Part shown: positions 34,310-42,887 of the stretch, piece after piece
How positions within the stretch are numbered: position 1 is the first letter of the stretch
Layout: each line of letters begins with the position of its first letter
Assembly (NCBI RefSeq): GCF_006442965.1
Contig: NZ_VFWX01000004.1
Span: 186,001-250,000 of the forward strand
From: Mesorhizobium sp. CU3
GTDB taxonomy: Bacteria; Pseudomonadota; Alphaproteobacteria; Rhizobiales; Rhizobiaceae
Direction: 5' to 3'
Length of the DNA stretch: 64,000 nt
Position numbers and translations under genes: made by a program
Notes under the pieces: generated by a model
What the model was told of the DNA's origin: nothing
The model's database searches: none
Seen by the model: only the letters and a program-made list of their open reading frames with translations

Positions 34310-35206
34310 TTAAAGCATCATGAACCCGCGTCGCGCCGGCATGCCCTCGACGTCGACGCGCATGCGGACCAGGCGACCGGGCCGCAGTGAATTCTCATCC
34401 GACGGATCGACGGGCGAGCCGAAATCGGTGATGTAGAGCCAGTTGCCGACGAAAGCGCAGTTGACCGGCACACCGCCGATGTCGAGCTTCTTCAGCGTTC
34501 GCCCGTCAGGCGACAGCACCGTCACCAGACCCGCCTCGAAAGTCGTGATCCAGAGATTGCCGTGGCTGTCGATGGCAATACCTTCGGGGGTCTCGCCTCG
34601 CGGCAGTCGGGCGACCGTTTCACGCTGGCCGTCCGGGCGCAGACGCCCGATCACACCTGTGTAGGATTCGAGCCAGACGATCGACCCGTCGGCCTCGCAG
34701 GCAATGCCGTTGGCGAACACCGCACCGACGTCGAGGATCTTCTGCGCCCTGCCGTCGGGACCAACGGCATGGATCGCGCTTGGCTGGGTCGGGTCGTCGG
34801 GTTGCCACAGACCCGAGTCGGTAAAATACAGCCGCCCATTTGGTCCCCAGCACAGGTCGTTGGGCGCGAAATACGGCTCGCCGTCCGACGCCGAGCACAC
34901 CGTCTGCACCACGGCGCCGTCGGGCGAAATCCGCTGTATCGACGGCGCCGCCGGGCGCGGCAGCCGGTAGCCGCCATAGTTCGCGCCGCTCTGGGTGACA
35001 TAGATCCAGCCATCCGAGCCAAGCGTCGATCCGTAGGGCGCGCCGCCGGTTGCGGCCAACGTCACCACCGCCCGCTCCGGATACCAGACGCAGACCCGGC
35101 CGCTATCGGCCTCGACGAACAGAATTCCGCCGTCCTCAAGCAAGTCCGGCCCTTCCGGGTGGCCGAGTCCTTCCACCAGCACCTCGACTTCGGCGGGAGC
35201 AGTCAT
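34310..35206 (-). CDS. SMP-30/gluconolactonase-family lactonase (copy 2)
   Basis: A 298-residue beta-propeller and the only one of three paralogues in this operon with a near-complete metal site: Glu18 (HPEGPD), Asn116 (PNDLCWGPNG), Asn166 (ANGIACEADG), and Glu208 where Asp is usual (TPEGIAIDSHG). Family members hydrolyse sugar or other lactones, or phosphotriesters. The ATG at 35206 overlaps the preceding permease stop by 4 bases. The apparent longer frame is antisense-like sequence inside the permease gene. It is the likeliest active lactonase of the three. Confidence 0.85.
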   Translation of the reverse strand: MTAPAEVEVLVEGLGHPEGPDLLEDGGILFVEADSGRVCVWYPERAVVTLAATGGAPYGSTLGSDGWIYVTQSGANYGGYRLPRPAAPSIQRISPDGAVVQTVCSASDGEPYFAPNDLCWGPNGRLYFTDSGLWQPDDPTQPSAIHAVGPDGRAQKILDVGAVFANGIACEADGSIVWLESYTGVIGRLRPDGQRETVARLPRGETPEGIAIDSHGNLWITTFEAGLVTVLSPDGRTLKKLDIGGVPVNCAFVGNWLYITDFGSPVDPSDENSLRPGRLVRMRVDVEGMPARRGFMML

Positions 35207-36057
35207 AGGGTTTCTCCGATGCCAAGCACGTCGCTGACGGCGTCGGTCAGCGAGTTCACCGCGAGCGCGAACATCGCGATCATGACGATCGGGGCGACCG
35301 TGCCCCAGGGGGCGATCATCAGGCCGCTGCGGTTCTCGTTGACCATCAGGCCCCAGTCGGCGTTCGGGGGCTGGATACCGAAGCCGAGGAAGCTCAGGCC
35401 TGCGATGACGCCGATCGACCAGGTCAGCAGCGCGCCGAACTGGACGATCAGCGGCGTGGTGATGTTGGGCAGTATCTCCAGGAAGACTATCTTGTATCGC
35501 GGCATTCCCACCAGTTCCGCCCACGCGACATATTCCTGGTGGATGGATGCCAGCGCCACGCTGCGGCTCAGCCGGGTAGCCGTCGGCAGCCAGCCGATGG
35601 CCACGACGATGACGATCAGCGACGGGTCATGTCCGAGCATCGACAGGAACAGGATGACGAGGACGATCAGCGGAAAGGCCAGCAGCACGTCGTTGAGCCA
35701 GCCGACGGCGAGGTCCACGATGCCGCCGACATAGGCCGCGAAGATGCCGAGCGCCGCGCCGCAAACGGTGGCCAGAAGGCTCGCAAGCACCGACATCCAG
35801 ACCACGGACCTGCCGCCGAGCAGGATTCGCGAGAACACGTCCTGCCCGAGATAATCGGTTCCGAACCATGCCTGCCGGCTGGCGACGTCGAAGGGCACGC
35901 CCACGATGTCCGACACGCCGTGCGGCGCCAGCAATGGGCCGAGATAGGCGATCGCGACCACGGCCGCCGTCGCGGCCAGACCGCGACGGACCCGCCACGA
36001 GGCGAGCAAGCGTCTGGCTCGCCCGTCCTCGATCGCCTGGGGAACTGGCGCGCTCAC
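35203..36057 (-). CDS. ABC transporter permease, DppC type
   Basis: A 284-residue permease of the dipeptide/oligopeptide group with a membrane-embedded core and the family loop EYVAWAELVGMPRYKIVFLEILPN. The segment FGTDYLGQDVFSRILLGGR near residue 65 is diagnostic of DppC/OppC proteins. The GTG at 36057 is preferred because it overlaps the DppB stop (GTGA) and has GGAGTGGGG upstream. The following SMP-30-like gene overlaps by 4 bases. Confidence 0.9.
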   Translation of the reverse strand: MSAPVPQAIEDGRARRLLASWRVRRGLAATAAVVAIAYLGPLLAPHGVSDIVGVPFDVASRQAWFGTDYLGQDVFSRILLGGRSVVWMSVLASLLATVCGAALGIFAAYVGGIVDLAVGWLNDVLLAFPLIVLVILFLSMLGHDPSLIVIVVAIGWLPTATRLSRSVALASIHQEYVAWAELVGMPRYKIVFLEILPNITTPLIVQFGALLTWSIGVIAGLSFLGFGIQPPNADWGLMVNENRSGLMIAPWGTVAPIVMIAMFALAVNSLTDAVSDVLGIGETL

Positions 36058-37079
36058 TGGCCCCACTCCGCGGTGCGCAGGCGCGGTGTCAGCAGGATGG
36101 TCAACAGATCCGCGATCATGTTGAACACCACCACGCCCGACGCAAAGATCAGGGTCACCGCCTGGAGGACCGGGAGATCGCGAAAACGAACGGCGTCGTT
36201 GAGCAGGCCGCCAAGACCAGGATAGTTGTAGATGTATTCGATGACGACGACACCGCCGAGCAGGTAGCTCAGCATCAACGCACTGCCCTGGACCATCGGC
36301 ACCAGCGCGTTCGGCAGCGCCTGCCGCCAGACCACGCGCCATTCGTCGACGCCACGCAAGCGGGCCTGCGCGACATACTCCGAGTCCAGCGCCTCGATCA
36401 TCGACGCGCGGGTCTGGCGGATGAGATAGGGCGCCGTGATCAGCACGCCGGTCATCACCGGCAGCACCAGCTTGTAGAGATGCGAGAATCCGGTCTGGCC
36501 GGGCGGGATCAGCGAGACTGCCGGGAAGACCTGGAAAACAAGCGTCGCAAAAAGCAGAAGCAGGATGGTTCCGATCACGAAATCCGGCAGCGCCATGAGG
36601 CTGAGCAGTCCAAGTACGAGTGACCGGTCGAAGATGGTGTTGCGCCAGACCGCCATCGCCACACCGATGATGATCGACAACGGAATGAGAATGATCGCCG
36701 AAAACAGGAGCAAGGCCAGCGAGTTGAGCAGCCTGCTGCCGATCAGCGTGGCGACCGGCTTCTTGGCAGCGAGGGAAACGCCGAGGTCGCCATGCAGCAG
36801 GCCACCGAGCCAGGACAGGTACTGCACGCTCAACGGCCGGTTCAGTCCAAGCTGCTCCCGCAACGCGGCGACGAGTTGCGGCGTCGCCTGCCGTCCGAGG
36901 ATGGTCTGCGCCGGATCCGAGGGCAGCGCCTGTGTCGCCACGAAGATCAGCAGCGAGACCACAAACAGCACGAGCACGCCGCTCAGAACGCGTTTGAGCA
37001 GCCACTTCAATTGCTTTGCGGAAGACCCCCCCGCCAAGGGCGTCGCCGCGATCGGTTGCATGGCGCCGGGTTGCTTCAT
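36054..37079 (-). CDS. ABC transporter permease, DppB type
   Basis: A 341-residue permease with a cytoplasmic N-tail of about 28 residues and about six spans. It has the DppB-type GLNRPLSVQYLSWLGGLLHGDLG block and the coupling loop EYVAQARLRGVDEWRVVWRQALPNA. It overlaps the upstream isochorismatase gene by 4 bases and the downstream DppC gene by 4 bases. With the fused ATPase and the Tat-exported binding protein it forms a full importer. Confidence 0.92.
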   Translation of the reverse strand: MKQPGAMQPIAATPLAGGSSAKQLKWLLKRVLSGVLVLFVVSLLIFVATQALPSDPAQTILGRQATPQLVAALREQLGLNRPLSVQYLSWLGGLLHGDLGVSLAAKKPVATLIGSRLLNSLALLLFSAIILIPLSIIIGVAMAVWRNTIFDRSLVLGLLSLMALPDFVIGTILLLLFATLVFQVFPAVSLIPPGQTGFSHLYKLVLPVMTGVLITAPYLIRQTRASMIEALDSEYVAQARLRGVDEWRVVWRQALPNALVPMVQGSALMLSYLLGGVVVIEYIYNYPGLGGLLNDAVRFRDLPVLQAVTLIFASGVVVFNMIADLLTILLTPRLRTAEWGQ

Positions 37080-37672
37080 GCGAGGGCGCCGATCACTTCG
37101 TTGCAGGGGGCGATCTCGGCGAGCATCGACAAACCGCCCTCGAGCGCGACCCGATGCAGTTCAGCACTCTGCGATGCCGTCCCGTCGCTGACGACGATCG
37201 CGCGGTAGCCGAGATCGCTGCCGTGTCGGGCCGTCGATTCGACAGAGAGGTTCGTCCAGGCACCCGTAAGCACAATCGTATTGATGCCCATTGCCCGCAG
37301 CGTCTGGTCGAGGTCGGTGCCGGCGAAGGCGCCGGCCCGCTGCTTTTCGACCACGATGTCGGTGTCGGCCACGGCAAGCTCCGGCAGCATTTCGAGGCCA
37401 GGCGAGCCGGGCTGGAGGTCGGGATCGTCGGCGATTTCCCGAAACAGGGCGCTCACCATGCCCTTGTCGCGGATGCCCCGCGGGCGCCGATGATGGACGA
37501 AGACGACCGCCATGCCCTTGCGGTTGGCGGCTTCACGCAGCGCAACGATGTTGGGCACGAGATTCTGCTCGGTGGCATGCGGCTGCGCGTTGCCCTGCGG
37601 ACCGACGATACAGGCATGCATGTCCAGGATGATCAGGGCGGCGTTGGCGGCGTCGATGGCGGGCACAGGCAT
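37076..37672 (-). CDS. Isochorismatase-fold cysteine-hydrolase-like protein, nucleophile Cys replaced by Ser
   Basis: A 198-residue isochorismatase-superfamily protein. The Asp (Asp17, IILDMHACIV) and Lys (Lys110, VVEKQRAGAFAGTDLD) of the catalytic triad are present. In the nucleophile motif, normally TNxCVExTAR, position 143 is Ser (TNLSVESTARH, codon TCT). Amidases and nicotinamidase-like members need the Cys, while true isochorismatases carry Gly there. Activity is therefore uncertain. Short overlaps place it firmly in the dipeptide-importer operon. Confidence 0.83.
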   Translation of the reverse strand: MPVPAIDAANAALIILDMHACIVGPQGNAQPHATEQNLVPNIVALREAANRKGMAVVFVHHRRPRGIRDKGMVSALFREIADDPDLQPGSPGLEMLPELAVADTDIVVEKQRAGAFAGTDLDQTLRAMGINTIVLTGAWTNLSVESTARHGSDLGYRAIVVSDGTASQSAELHRVALEGGLSMLAEIAPCNEVIGALA

Positions 37673-37682
37673 GGATGCGTCC

Positions 37683-38573
37683 TCAGATTTCGATGCTCGA
37701 GCGAAAGGTCGGGCCGGGGCGAACCCCGCATTCGACCGACTGCAGACGGCCGATCAATTGCGGCGCCGGCAGGTCTTCCTGGAAAGGTCCGAGATCGGCG
37801 ACATAGAGCCTCCCATCTTTCAGGGTGCCGTTGAGCGGCAGCCCGCCGGTCCGCAGAAAGCCGGCGATCTCGCCATTCGGCCTGACGATGTCGAACCCTG
37901 CCGCCTCGAGAGCCGCGACCCAGAAGTTGCCGTTGGCGTCGATCTTCAGCGATTCCGGCGTATGGCCCTGCGGCAAGGTGCAGACCTCGGCAGGCGTCCC
38001 TCCCTTGCGCAGCCGCATGATACGGTGCGTGTAACATTCCGCCCAGTAGATGGTGCCGTCGGCCGCCACCGCTATGCCGCTCGGAAAGACGTGGCCTGTC
38101 TCCAGCACGAGTTCCGCAGTGCCGTCGGGCGAGACGGCGACGATCGCACCGGGCTCGGTCTCGCCGCCTGGCGCCCAGGTGCCCGAATCCGTCATGTAAA
38201 GCGATCCGTCCGGCCCCCAGGCGAGATCGTGGGGGGCAAGGAAGGGGCGGCCGTTCGCCGCACGGCAGATTTCCCTGGCTTCGCCCGTGGACGGATCGAA
38301 CACTTCGAGCGCCGGCGGCCGCTGGGTCTCGGCGCGCCAGTCGCCAGCTTGACCACCATTCTGCGTGAAATAGACGCGGTTGTCGCTGCCCAGGATGACG
38401 GCGTTCGGGCCGCCGCCGCAATGGTGAAGCTCGGACAGCTTGCCGTCGCCGCTGCACAGCGCCAGGCGCGACGTGTAGGTCTCGGCGAACACGACCGTGC
38501 CGTCGTCCATAACGTCAGGTCCCTGCGGATGCCCGAGCGCCTCGGCCAGGGTCGATGCATCCTCAGTCGACAT
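37683..38573 (-). CDS. SMP-30/gluconolactonase-family protein with degenerate metal site (copy 3)
   Basis: A beta-propeller of about 296 residues. The positions of the canonical ligands read Gln17 (HPQGPD), His115 (PHDLAWGPDG), Ser165 (PSGIAVAADG) and Glu207 (TPESLKIDANG), so most of the metal site is lost, in a pattern close to copy 1. The ATG at 38573 overlaps the ABM-like gene by 11 bases. The longer frame to 38789 is that neighbour read out of frame. It is probably a non-canonical or non-catalytic member; all three copies lie in one operon. Confidence 0.82.
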   Translation of the reverse strand: MSTEDASTLAEALGHPQGPDVMDDGTVVFAETYTSRLALCSGDGKLSELHHCGGGPNAVILGSDNRVYFTQNGGQAGDWRAETQRPPALEVFDPSTGEAREICRAANGRPFLAPHDLAWGPDGSLYMTDSGTWAPGGETEPGAIVAVSPDGTAELVLETGHVFPSGIAVAADGTIYWAECYTHRIMRLRKGGTPAEVCTLPQGHTPESLKIDANGNFWVAALEAAGFDIVRPNGEIAGFLRTGGLPLNGTLKDGRLYVADLGPFQEDLPAPQLIGRLQSVECGVRPGPTFRSSIEI

Positions 38574-38859
38574 GGAGCGGCAGTCCCGTTTCCATCCACA
38601 ATATGTCGACCTTGTCGTACCATTCTTCGAGCAGGGGATGGGTCTCGTCGACGGCCTCGAGTGCCGCCGAGTCCACCCACAGGACGACGTCGAGGAATGT
38701 CCCGTCGGCCAGTTCATGGAACGTGTTCGACACAAATCCCGGGGCCTGCTCGCGAAACTCCCGGCAGAAACGCGGACGCAGCGCGACAATTTGATCGCGC
38801 AGGCCCTCCTTCGGGCGAATGCGCACGACTTCGACGAGCGTTGCTTTGCTTGCGGTCAA
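38563..38859 (-). CDS. Small ABM-domain-like protein
   Basis: A 98-residue protein that fits the ferredoxin-like fold of the antibiotic-biosynthesis-monooxygenase/YgiN group. It has a beta strand (TLVEVVRIRPK), a helix with REFREQAPGF, the strands NTFHELADGTFLDVVLWVD, and a C-terminal helix. Such proteins oxidise quinols or act as small accessory enzymes; many are uncharacterised. It lies 20 bases after the SDR gene and overlaps the next SMP-30-like gene. No catalytic residue can be named with confidence. Confidence 0.65.
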   Translation of the reverse strand: MTASKATLVEVVRIRPKEGLRDQIVALRPRFCREFREQAPGFVSNTFHELADGTFLDVVLWVDSAALEAVDETHPLLEEWYDKVDILWMETGLPLHVD

Positions 38860-38879
38860 GATCAGGCTTCCCTCAGATT

Positions 38880-39650
38880 TCAGATGACGTGGTTCATGAC
38901 GGTCTGGCCGCCGTCGACGGTGATGGTCGTTCCGGTCAGGAAGTCGGGAGCCTCCGCGACAAGGAACCTGACGATCCGGGCGACCTCGTCGGGATCGGCG
39001 GCACGGGCCTGCGGGTTCATCACCGCGAGTGCGCCAGGCTGCAGGGAATCGACGAATTCCCCGATCATCGGCGTGTGGATCCAGCCCGGAGCCACGGAGT
39101 TGGCGACGATGCCGTCGGCCGACAGATCGACAGCCAGTGAGCGGACAAGCGCGTCCACCCCGGCTTTCGCCGCGCAGTAGTGGGCGAGGCCTGGATCGGC
39201 CACGCGGGCGCTGATCGACGAGATGAACACGATCCGCCCGCGCGTGCGCGTCGCCAGGAACGACTTCGTCGCCGCCATCGCGATCATCGCCGCGCCGCGC
39301 AAGACGGTGGCGTTCATCTCATCCCAGTCCGCCAGGGTGAGGTCCTTGAAATTGGCGACATGGAGAGCCGCCGCGGCGCTGACCACCGCATCGAGGCGCC
39401 CGTAAGCGTCGACCGCGCGCGCAAAGATCGCATCGACGTCGCCGGGCTCGGCCACGCTGCCACCGACGATCTCGACGGCGGCTCCGGGAACCGCCGCAAC
39501 GATTGCCGCCGCGGCCTCTTCCAGCAGGTGCTTGCGCCTGCCGTTGATGACAAGGTTGTACCCGGCCGCCGCGAGCGACCTGGCCGAAGCCAGGCCGATG
39601 CCGCTGCCCGCGCCGGTTACGATTGCCGCGGGTCGATCCGAGCGTGTCAT
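38880..39650 (-). CDS. Short-chain dehydrogenase/reductase (SDR)
   Basis: A 256-residue classical SDR. The nucleotide-binding TGAGSGIGLASA motif is near residue 12, SAAA replaces the usual NAG, the catalytic Ser is in ISSISAR, and the YCAAK pair is followed by PGWIHTPM and a C-terminal GTTITVDGGQ. Such enzymes oxidise or reduce alcohol and keto groups with NAD(P). The ATG at 39650 overlaps the binding-protein stop by 4 bases and has GGAGG upstream. Sugar or polyol oxidation to a lactone would fit the SMP-30 neighbour; that is inference. Confidence 0.9.
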   Translation of the reverse strand: MTRSDRPAAIVTGAGSGIGLASARSLAAAGYNLVINGRRKHLLEEAAAAIVAAVPGAAVEIVGGSVAEPGDVDAIFARAVDAYGRLDAVVSAAAALHVANFKDLTLADWDEMNATVLRGAAMIAMAATKSFLATRTRGRIVFISSISARVADPGLAHYCAAKAGVDALVRSLAVDLSADGIVANSVAPGWIHTPMIGEFVDSLQPGALAVMNPQARAADPDEVARIVRFLVAEAPDFLTGTTITVDGGQTVMNHVI

Positions 39651-41218
39651 TGATCCTCCAGCCAAAGATCGGCCGACCTGTAGGTTGAGAAGCCGGAGAC
39701 GTCGGGCGAGATGCCGCCAACGCCGCGTGTGAAGTCGACGGAGTTCTGGAAGCCCCAGATGATGGTGCCGCCCTTCTCGTACTGGATTTCCTGCATGCGG
39801 TGCGCCATCGACTTGCGCTTCGCGTCATCGGGCTCGGCGACCGCTTTGCCGTACAAGCCGGTAAACTCCTCGTCCTGGAAGTGCGAGAGGTTGAGCGTCG
39901 AGGTCGGCCCGTCGGCCTGCATCAAGGTGACGAAGTAATTGTAAGGCGGCTGCAGGTTTGGCGAGAAGGCCCACTGCCCGTATTGCGGTCCGTAGAACGC
40001 CGCGGAATCCACCTTGTTGAGCTTGACATCGACGCCTGCCGCTCGCGCCTGCGTGGCGTAGAGTTCGGTCGAACTGAGCACACCCGAACCCAAGTCGCTG
40101 GTCGTAAGCTCGATCTGCAGGCTGTCGAAGCCGGCCTGCTTGAGCAGGAACTTGGCCTTGTCCGGATCGTGCTGGCGCTGCGGCAGATCGGCGTTGAAGA
40201 GGGGGTCGAGCGGTGCATAGAGGTCGTTGGCGATCCGCCCCTCGCCGAGATACGCGCCCTTGACCATGGCCTCACGATCGACGAGCAGTTTCAGCGCCTC
40301 GCGCACCCTTACGTCCTGGTACGGTTTCTGATCGACCCGCATGTTGAGCGGAATGAAGCTGACCGTCTCGCTGCGGTTGATCTGCAGGTTCTGATCCGCC
40401 GCCAGCACCCGGATGAGCGGGAAGGAGACGAAATCGGCCATGTTGATCTGGCCGCTCTGCAAGGCATTGATGCGGGCCGTCTCGTCATTGAAATCGACAT
40501 GCGTGATGCCGTCGGCGTAGGGCCTGCCGTCGCGCCAGTAGTTCTCGTTGCGCACCATCACCGACTGCTGGCCGGGCACGAAACTCTGGACCTTGAAGGG
40601 ACCGGTTCCGACCGGCTTGGCGAGATCGAAGTCGGTCGGGACGATCGGCAACGCAAGCGAGGCCGCCTCGGGAAAGCAGATCATGCCCGACTTCAGCTTG
40701 AAGCGCACCGTGCGCTCGTCGAGCTTTTTGGTTTCCTTCAGGTCGAGGGTCGCGAGCAAGCCACCATATATCGCGCCGGTCGCCGGATCCAAGCAACGCT
40801 GGGCGCTGTAGATGACGTCGTCGGCAGTCAGCGTCTTGCCGTGGTGGAACTGGATTCCCTTCTTCAGCCGGATCGTCCATTCGTCCAGCGTCGCGTTCGG
40901 CTCGCCGGACTCGATCAGCCACGGGTCGATCGAGTAGCTCGACGAGGCGAGCCAGAGCGTTTCGTAGAGTGCCGAGAAGCGTGCGTAGTCGGCCGCCGAG
41001 AGAACCTTGAACGGATCAAGCGAGTCGCCCGCGCTGCCGCCCTGGATGCCGTGAATGAGCATGCCGCCGCGCTTCGGCTCGGCGGCCCTGGCCGCCGAAA
41101 CCAGCGGACGCCCGCTAAGGTCTACAAGTGTCGCACCGCCGACCAGCGCGGCACCGGCCGCGAGACTTCCTTTGAGGAAATCCCGACGCCCCAATTTTCT
41201 GTTCGAAGATAGTGTCAT
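39647..41218 (-). CDS. ABC transporter substrate-binding protein, dipeptide (DppA/OppA) family, Tat-type signal
   Basis: A binding protein of about 523 residues and first gene of the long leftward operon. It starts with a twin-arginine signal (LGRRDFLKGSLAAGAAL), so it is probably exported folded. The family blocks IRLKKGIQFHHGKTLTADDV and VREALKLLVDREAMVKGAY are clear. The ATG at 41218 has GAGGG upstream. Members of this group carry peptides, but in rhizobia they often carry sugars, opines or glycosides. The operon enzymes favour a carbohydrate-like or aromatic ligand. Confidence 0.9.
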   Translation of the reverse strand: MTLSSNRKLGRRDFLKGSLAAGAALVGGATLVDLSGRPLVSAARAAEPKRGGMLIHGIQGGSAGDSLDPFKVLSAADYARFSALYETLWLASSSYSIDPWLIESGEPNATLDEWTIRLKKGIQFHHGKTLTADDVIYSAQRCLDPATGAIYGGLLATLDLKETKKLDERTVRFKLKSGMICFPEAASLALPIVPTDFDLAKPVGTGPFKVQSFVPGQQSVMVRNENYWRDGRPYADGITHVDFNDETARINALQSGQINMADFVSFPLIRVLAADQNLQINRSETVSFIPLNMRVDQKPYQDVRVREALKLLVDREAMVKGAYLGEGRIANDLYAPLDPLFNADLPQRQHDPDKAKFLLKQAGFDSLQIELTTSDLGSGVLSSTELYATQARAAGVDVKLNKVDSAAFYGPQYGQWAFSPNLQPPYNYFVTLMQADGPTSTLNLSHFQDEEFTGLYGKAVAEPDDAKRKSMAHRMQEIQYEKGGTIIWGFQNSVDFTRGVGGISPDVSGFSTYRSADLWLEDQ

Positions 41219-41629
41219 GTCGTTTCCCTCTTTTTGTGTTTGTTCTTGTTTTCGTGCAGCCAATCCTGTCGCGTCGAGAACCTGCCGACCGCCTCACAAG
41301 TCCTCCCCGACTTGGACGCCGGAGAACCGTTGGGAGGATTCCAATCTGGAACTCCATTGAGCAGAAGCTCGGCCCTCCTAGACGATCTCCGCCCAAGGAC
41401 TTTCGCTTGGCTCGGCATCGGTCATCGAACGCATTCGTGGCCTCTATCTACGCCGTCGCTACGGAGCACCTCTTGGGCAGGGATGACAAAAAAAGCGGAC
41501 TCCCGCGACGCCTCAGGCGCGTTTTTGGACAGAGTCCGGTTCGGCGTCCCTTGACAAATTGCAGCTTAATTAACATGATAAGTAAATATGTTCGACCATC
41601 TCCGACGGGCCAAAGGGAGGAGCACGGAA
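41219..41629. other. Divergent intergenic region between the binding-protein operon and the AraC gene
   Basis: This 411-base gap separates the leftward transporter operon from the rightward AraC gene, so both promoters should lie here. CGGACTC (about 41496) and GAGTCCG (about 41533) form a loose inverted repeat. A promoter-like pair for the AraC gene is listed separately. Short reading frames cross the gap on both strands, but none has a convincing start or family resemblance. Confidence 0.6.
41551..41579 (+). promoter_or_regulatory. Possible sigma-70-type promoter of the AraC gene
   Basis: TTGACA (41551-41556) and CATGAT (41574-41579) are separated by exactly 17 bases in an AT-rich stretch, 50-80 bases before the AraC start at 41630. 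The -35 box is perfect and the -10 box is weak, which is not rare in alphaproteobacteria. Confidence 0.4.
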
Positions 41630-42694
41630 ATGACCCCTTCGTTGGAACGAAAAGGCAGTCCGGCATCGGGATTGGACGCAAAATCGAAAGCCCACGACAT
41701 GCTGCCGGACCGGCGTCACAGTGACGTCAAGCGGTGGCCGGTGAGCGGCGCCGATCGAATGGAACAGCTCGATGATTTCGGCGCGAAGCTCCGCGATGCG
41801 TGTGGCGCTTTCGCCCTGCTCGGCGCGCGCGGCAGAAACGCGGTGGGTGGAAAGGTTTTTGGGGAGAGTAAGGCCGGCATTCGGCTTGTCGAGATTTGCT
41901 CCAATCTCCAGCAATTTTCCCGCAGCAGGCGGGAGATCAGCCTCGGTGGCCATGACGACCTCTTTCTCATCCTCCAGGAGGACGGCAACGCGCTGATCAG
42001 CCAGCATGAAGCGTCCCACTGGCTGCAGCCCGGCGATCTGGCTCTCATCGACAGTATGGAGCCCTCGGAATTCACGTTCTTCGGGGAGTTCAGCCGGCAG
42101 CGCTTTGCGCTCCTGCCACGCGCTTCCGTTCTGGCGCGCCTTCCGCATGGCAAGGTAGTCGGCGGAAACTTCCTGCCGGCCGCGGATCCGGCCAATACCG
42201 CTATCTCCGCGGTCCTTCAGAAAATCCGGCTTCTGGTCGATCCTGACCCTGAGATTGGCGCCTTTCTCGGCGACGCACTTTTGGCACTCGTGCGCGTCAT
42301 GGCTTGCGAGGCCCCTCGCAGCCAGCAGACGCACAAGGGCAAAGAGGCATCGGGCACGGATCACGCGCTCAGCATGAGCCGTCAGTATATCGACAACGGC
42401 TACCGGGATTCGAATTTCAAGATCAGGGAGATGGCGGAAACCTTGCGTCTGTCGATGCGGCAGGTTCAGCGCAGCTTCGCCGCGCTGGAGACGACGCCGA
42501 CGAAATACCTCCTCATCAAGCGGCTCGAACATGCGCGCAAGGAGATCGACCAGATGATCGCCGGCCGGCGATCCGACCTGATCTCGACGATCGCCTTCGA
42601 GGCCGGCTTTTCCGATCTGTCCTATTTCCAAAGGACGTTCCGGCGCGCCTTCGGGAACACGCCGCGCGAATATATCCGCGGCATAGCGGGATGA
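41630..42694 (+). CDS. AraC-family transcriptional regulator
   Basis: A 354-residue regulator. The C-terminal 100 residues hold the two helix-turn-helix units: IREMAETLRLSMRQVQRSFAAL, and ISTIAFEAGFSDLSYFQRTFRRAFGNTPREY. The N-terminal part looks like the cupin-like ligand domain of the FeaR/AraC-binding type (FLILQEDGNALISQHEASHWLQPGDLALID). The ATG at 41630 has GGGAGGAG eight bases upstream; an earlier ATG at 41588 lies before the Shine-Dalgarno sequence. It faces the transporter operon divergently and is the natural candidate activator for it. Confidence 0.87.
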   Translation: MTPSLERKGSPASGLDAKSKAHDMLPDRRHSDVKRWPVSGADRMEQLDDFGAKLRDACGAFALLGARGRNAVGGKVFGESKAGIRLVEICSNLQQFSRSRREISLGGHDDLFLILQEDGNALISQHEASHWLQPGDLALIDSMEPSEFTFFGEFSRQRFALLPRASVLARLPHGKVVGGNFLPAADPANTAISAVLQKIRLLVDPDPEIGAFLGDALLALVRVMACEAPRSQQTHKGKEASGTDHALSMSRQYIDNGYRDSNFKIREMAETLRLSMRQVQRSFAALETTPTKYLLIKRLEHARKEIDQMIAGRRSDLISTIAFEAGFSDLSYFQRTFRRAFGNTPREYIRGIAG

Positions 42695-42778
42695 AATCCC
42701 GAGGTCTGAAACATGCGGGGCGCGCCATGGAATTGCCCACGGCGACGCAAAGGGCGGCTTGCCCAATCCGGTCAAATC

Positions 42779-42843
42779 GGCCGGCGCCCGCAACTGGGAG
42801 TGCCTCGGGGCGCCGGCCTGGCGGCAGGTTGCGGGCTGCCGCC
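42779..42843. terminator. Tandem stem-loops between converging genes
   Basis: Two hairpins lie in the gap between the AraC gene and the converging metallo-hydrolase gene. The first has 11-bp arms GGCCGGCGCCC (42779-42789) and GGGCGCCGGCC (42808-42818). The second has arms GGCGGCAG (42820-42827) and CTGCCGCC (42836-42843) followed by TTAA. There is no strong T-run, so termination is likely but not certain. Confidence 0.5.
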
Positions 42844-42887
42844 TTAACCGGTGTCGTGTCGGAGGGACGTGCCTCAATCGCCCGGCA

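Noticed and set aside
35207..35524. Upstream extension of the second SMP-30 protein
   Set aside because: The extra 106 residues are His/Arg-rich out-of-frame DppC sequence; the ATG at 35206 overlaps the DppC stop by 4 bases, as expected for coupled genes.
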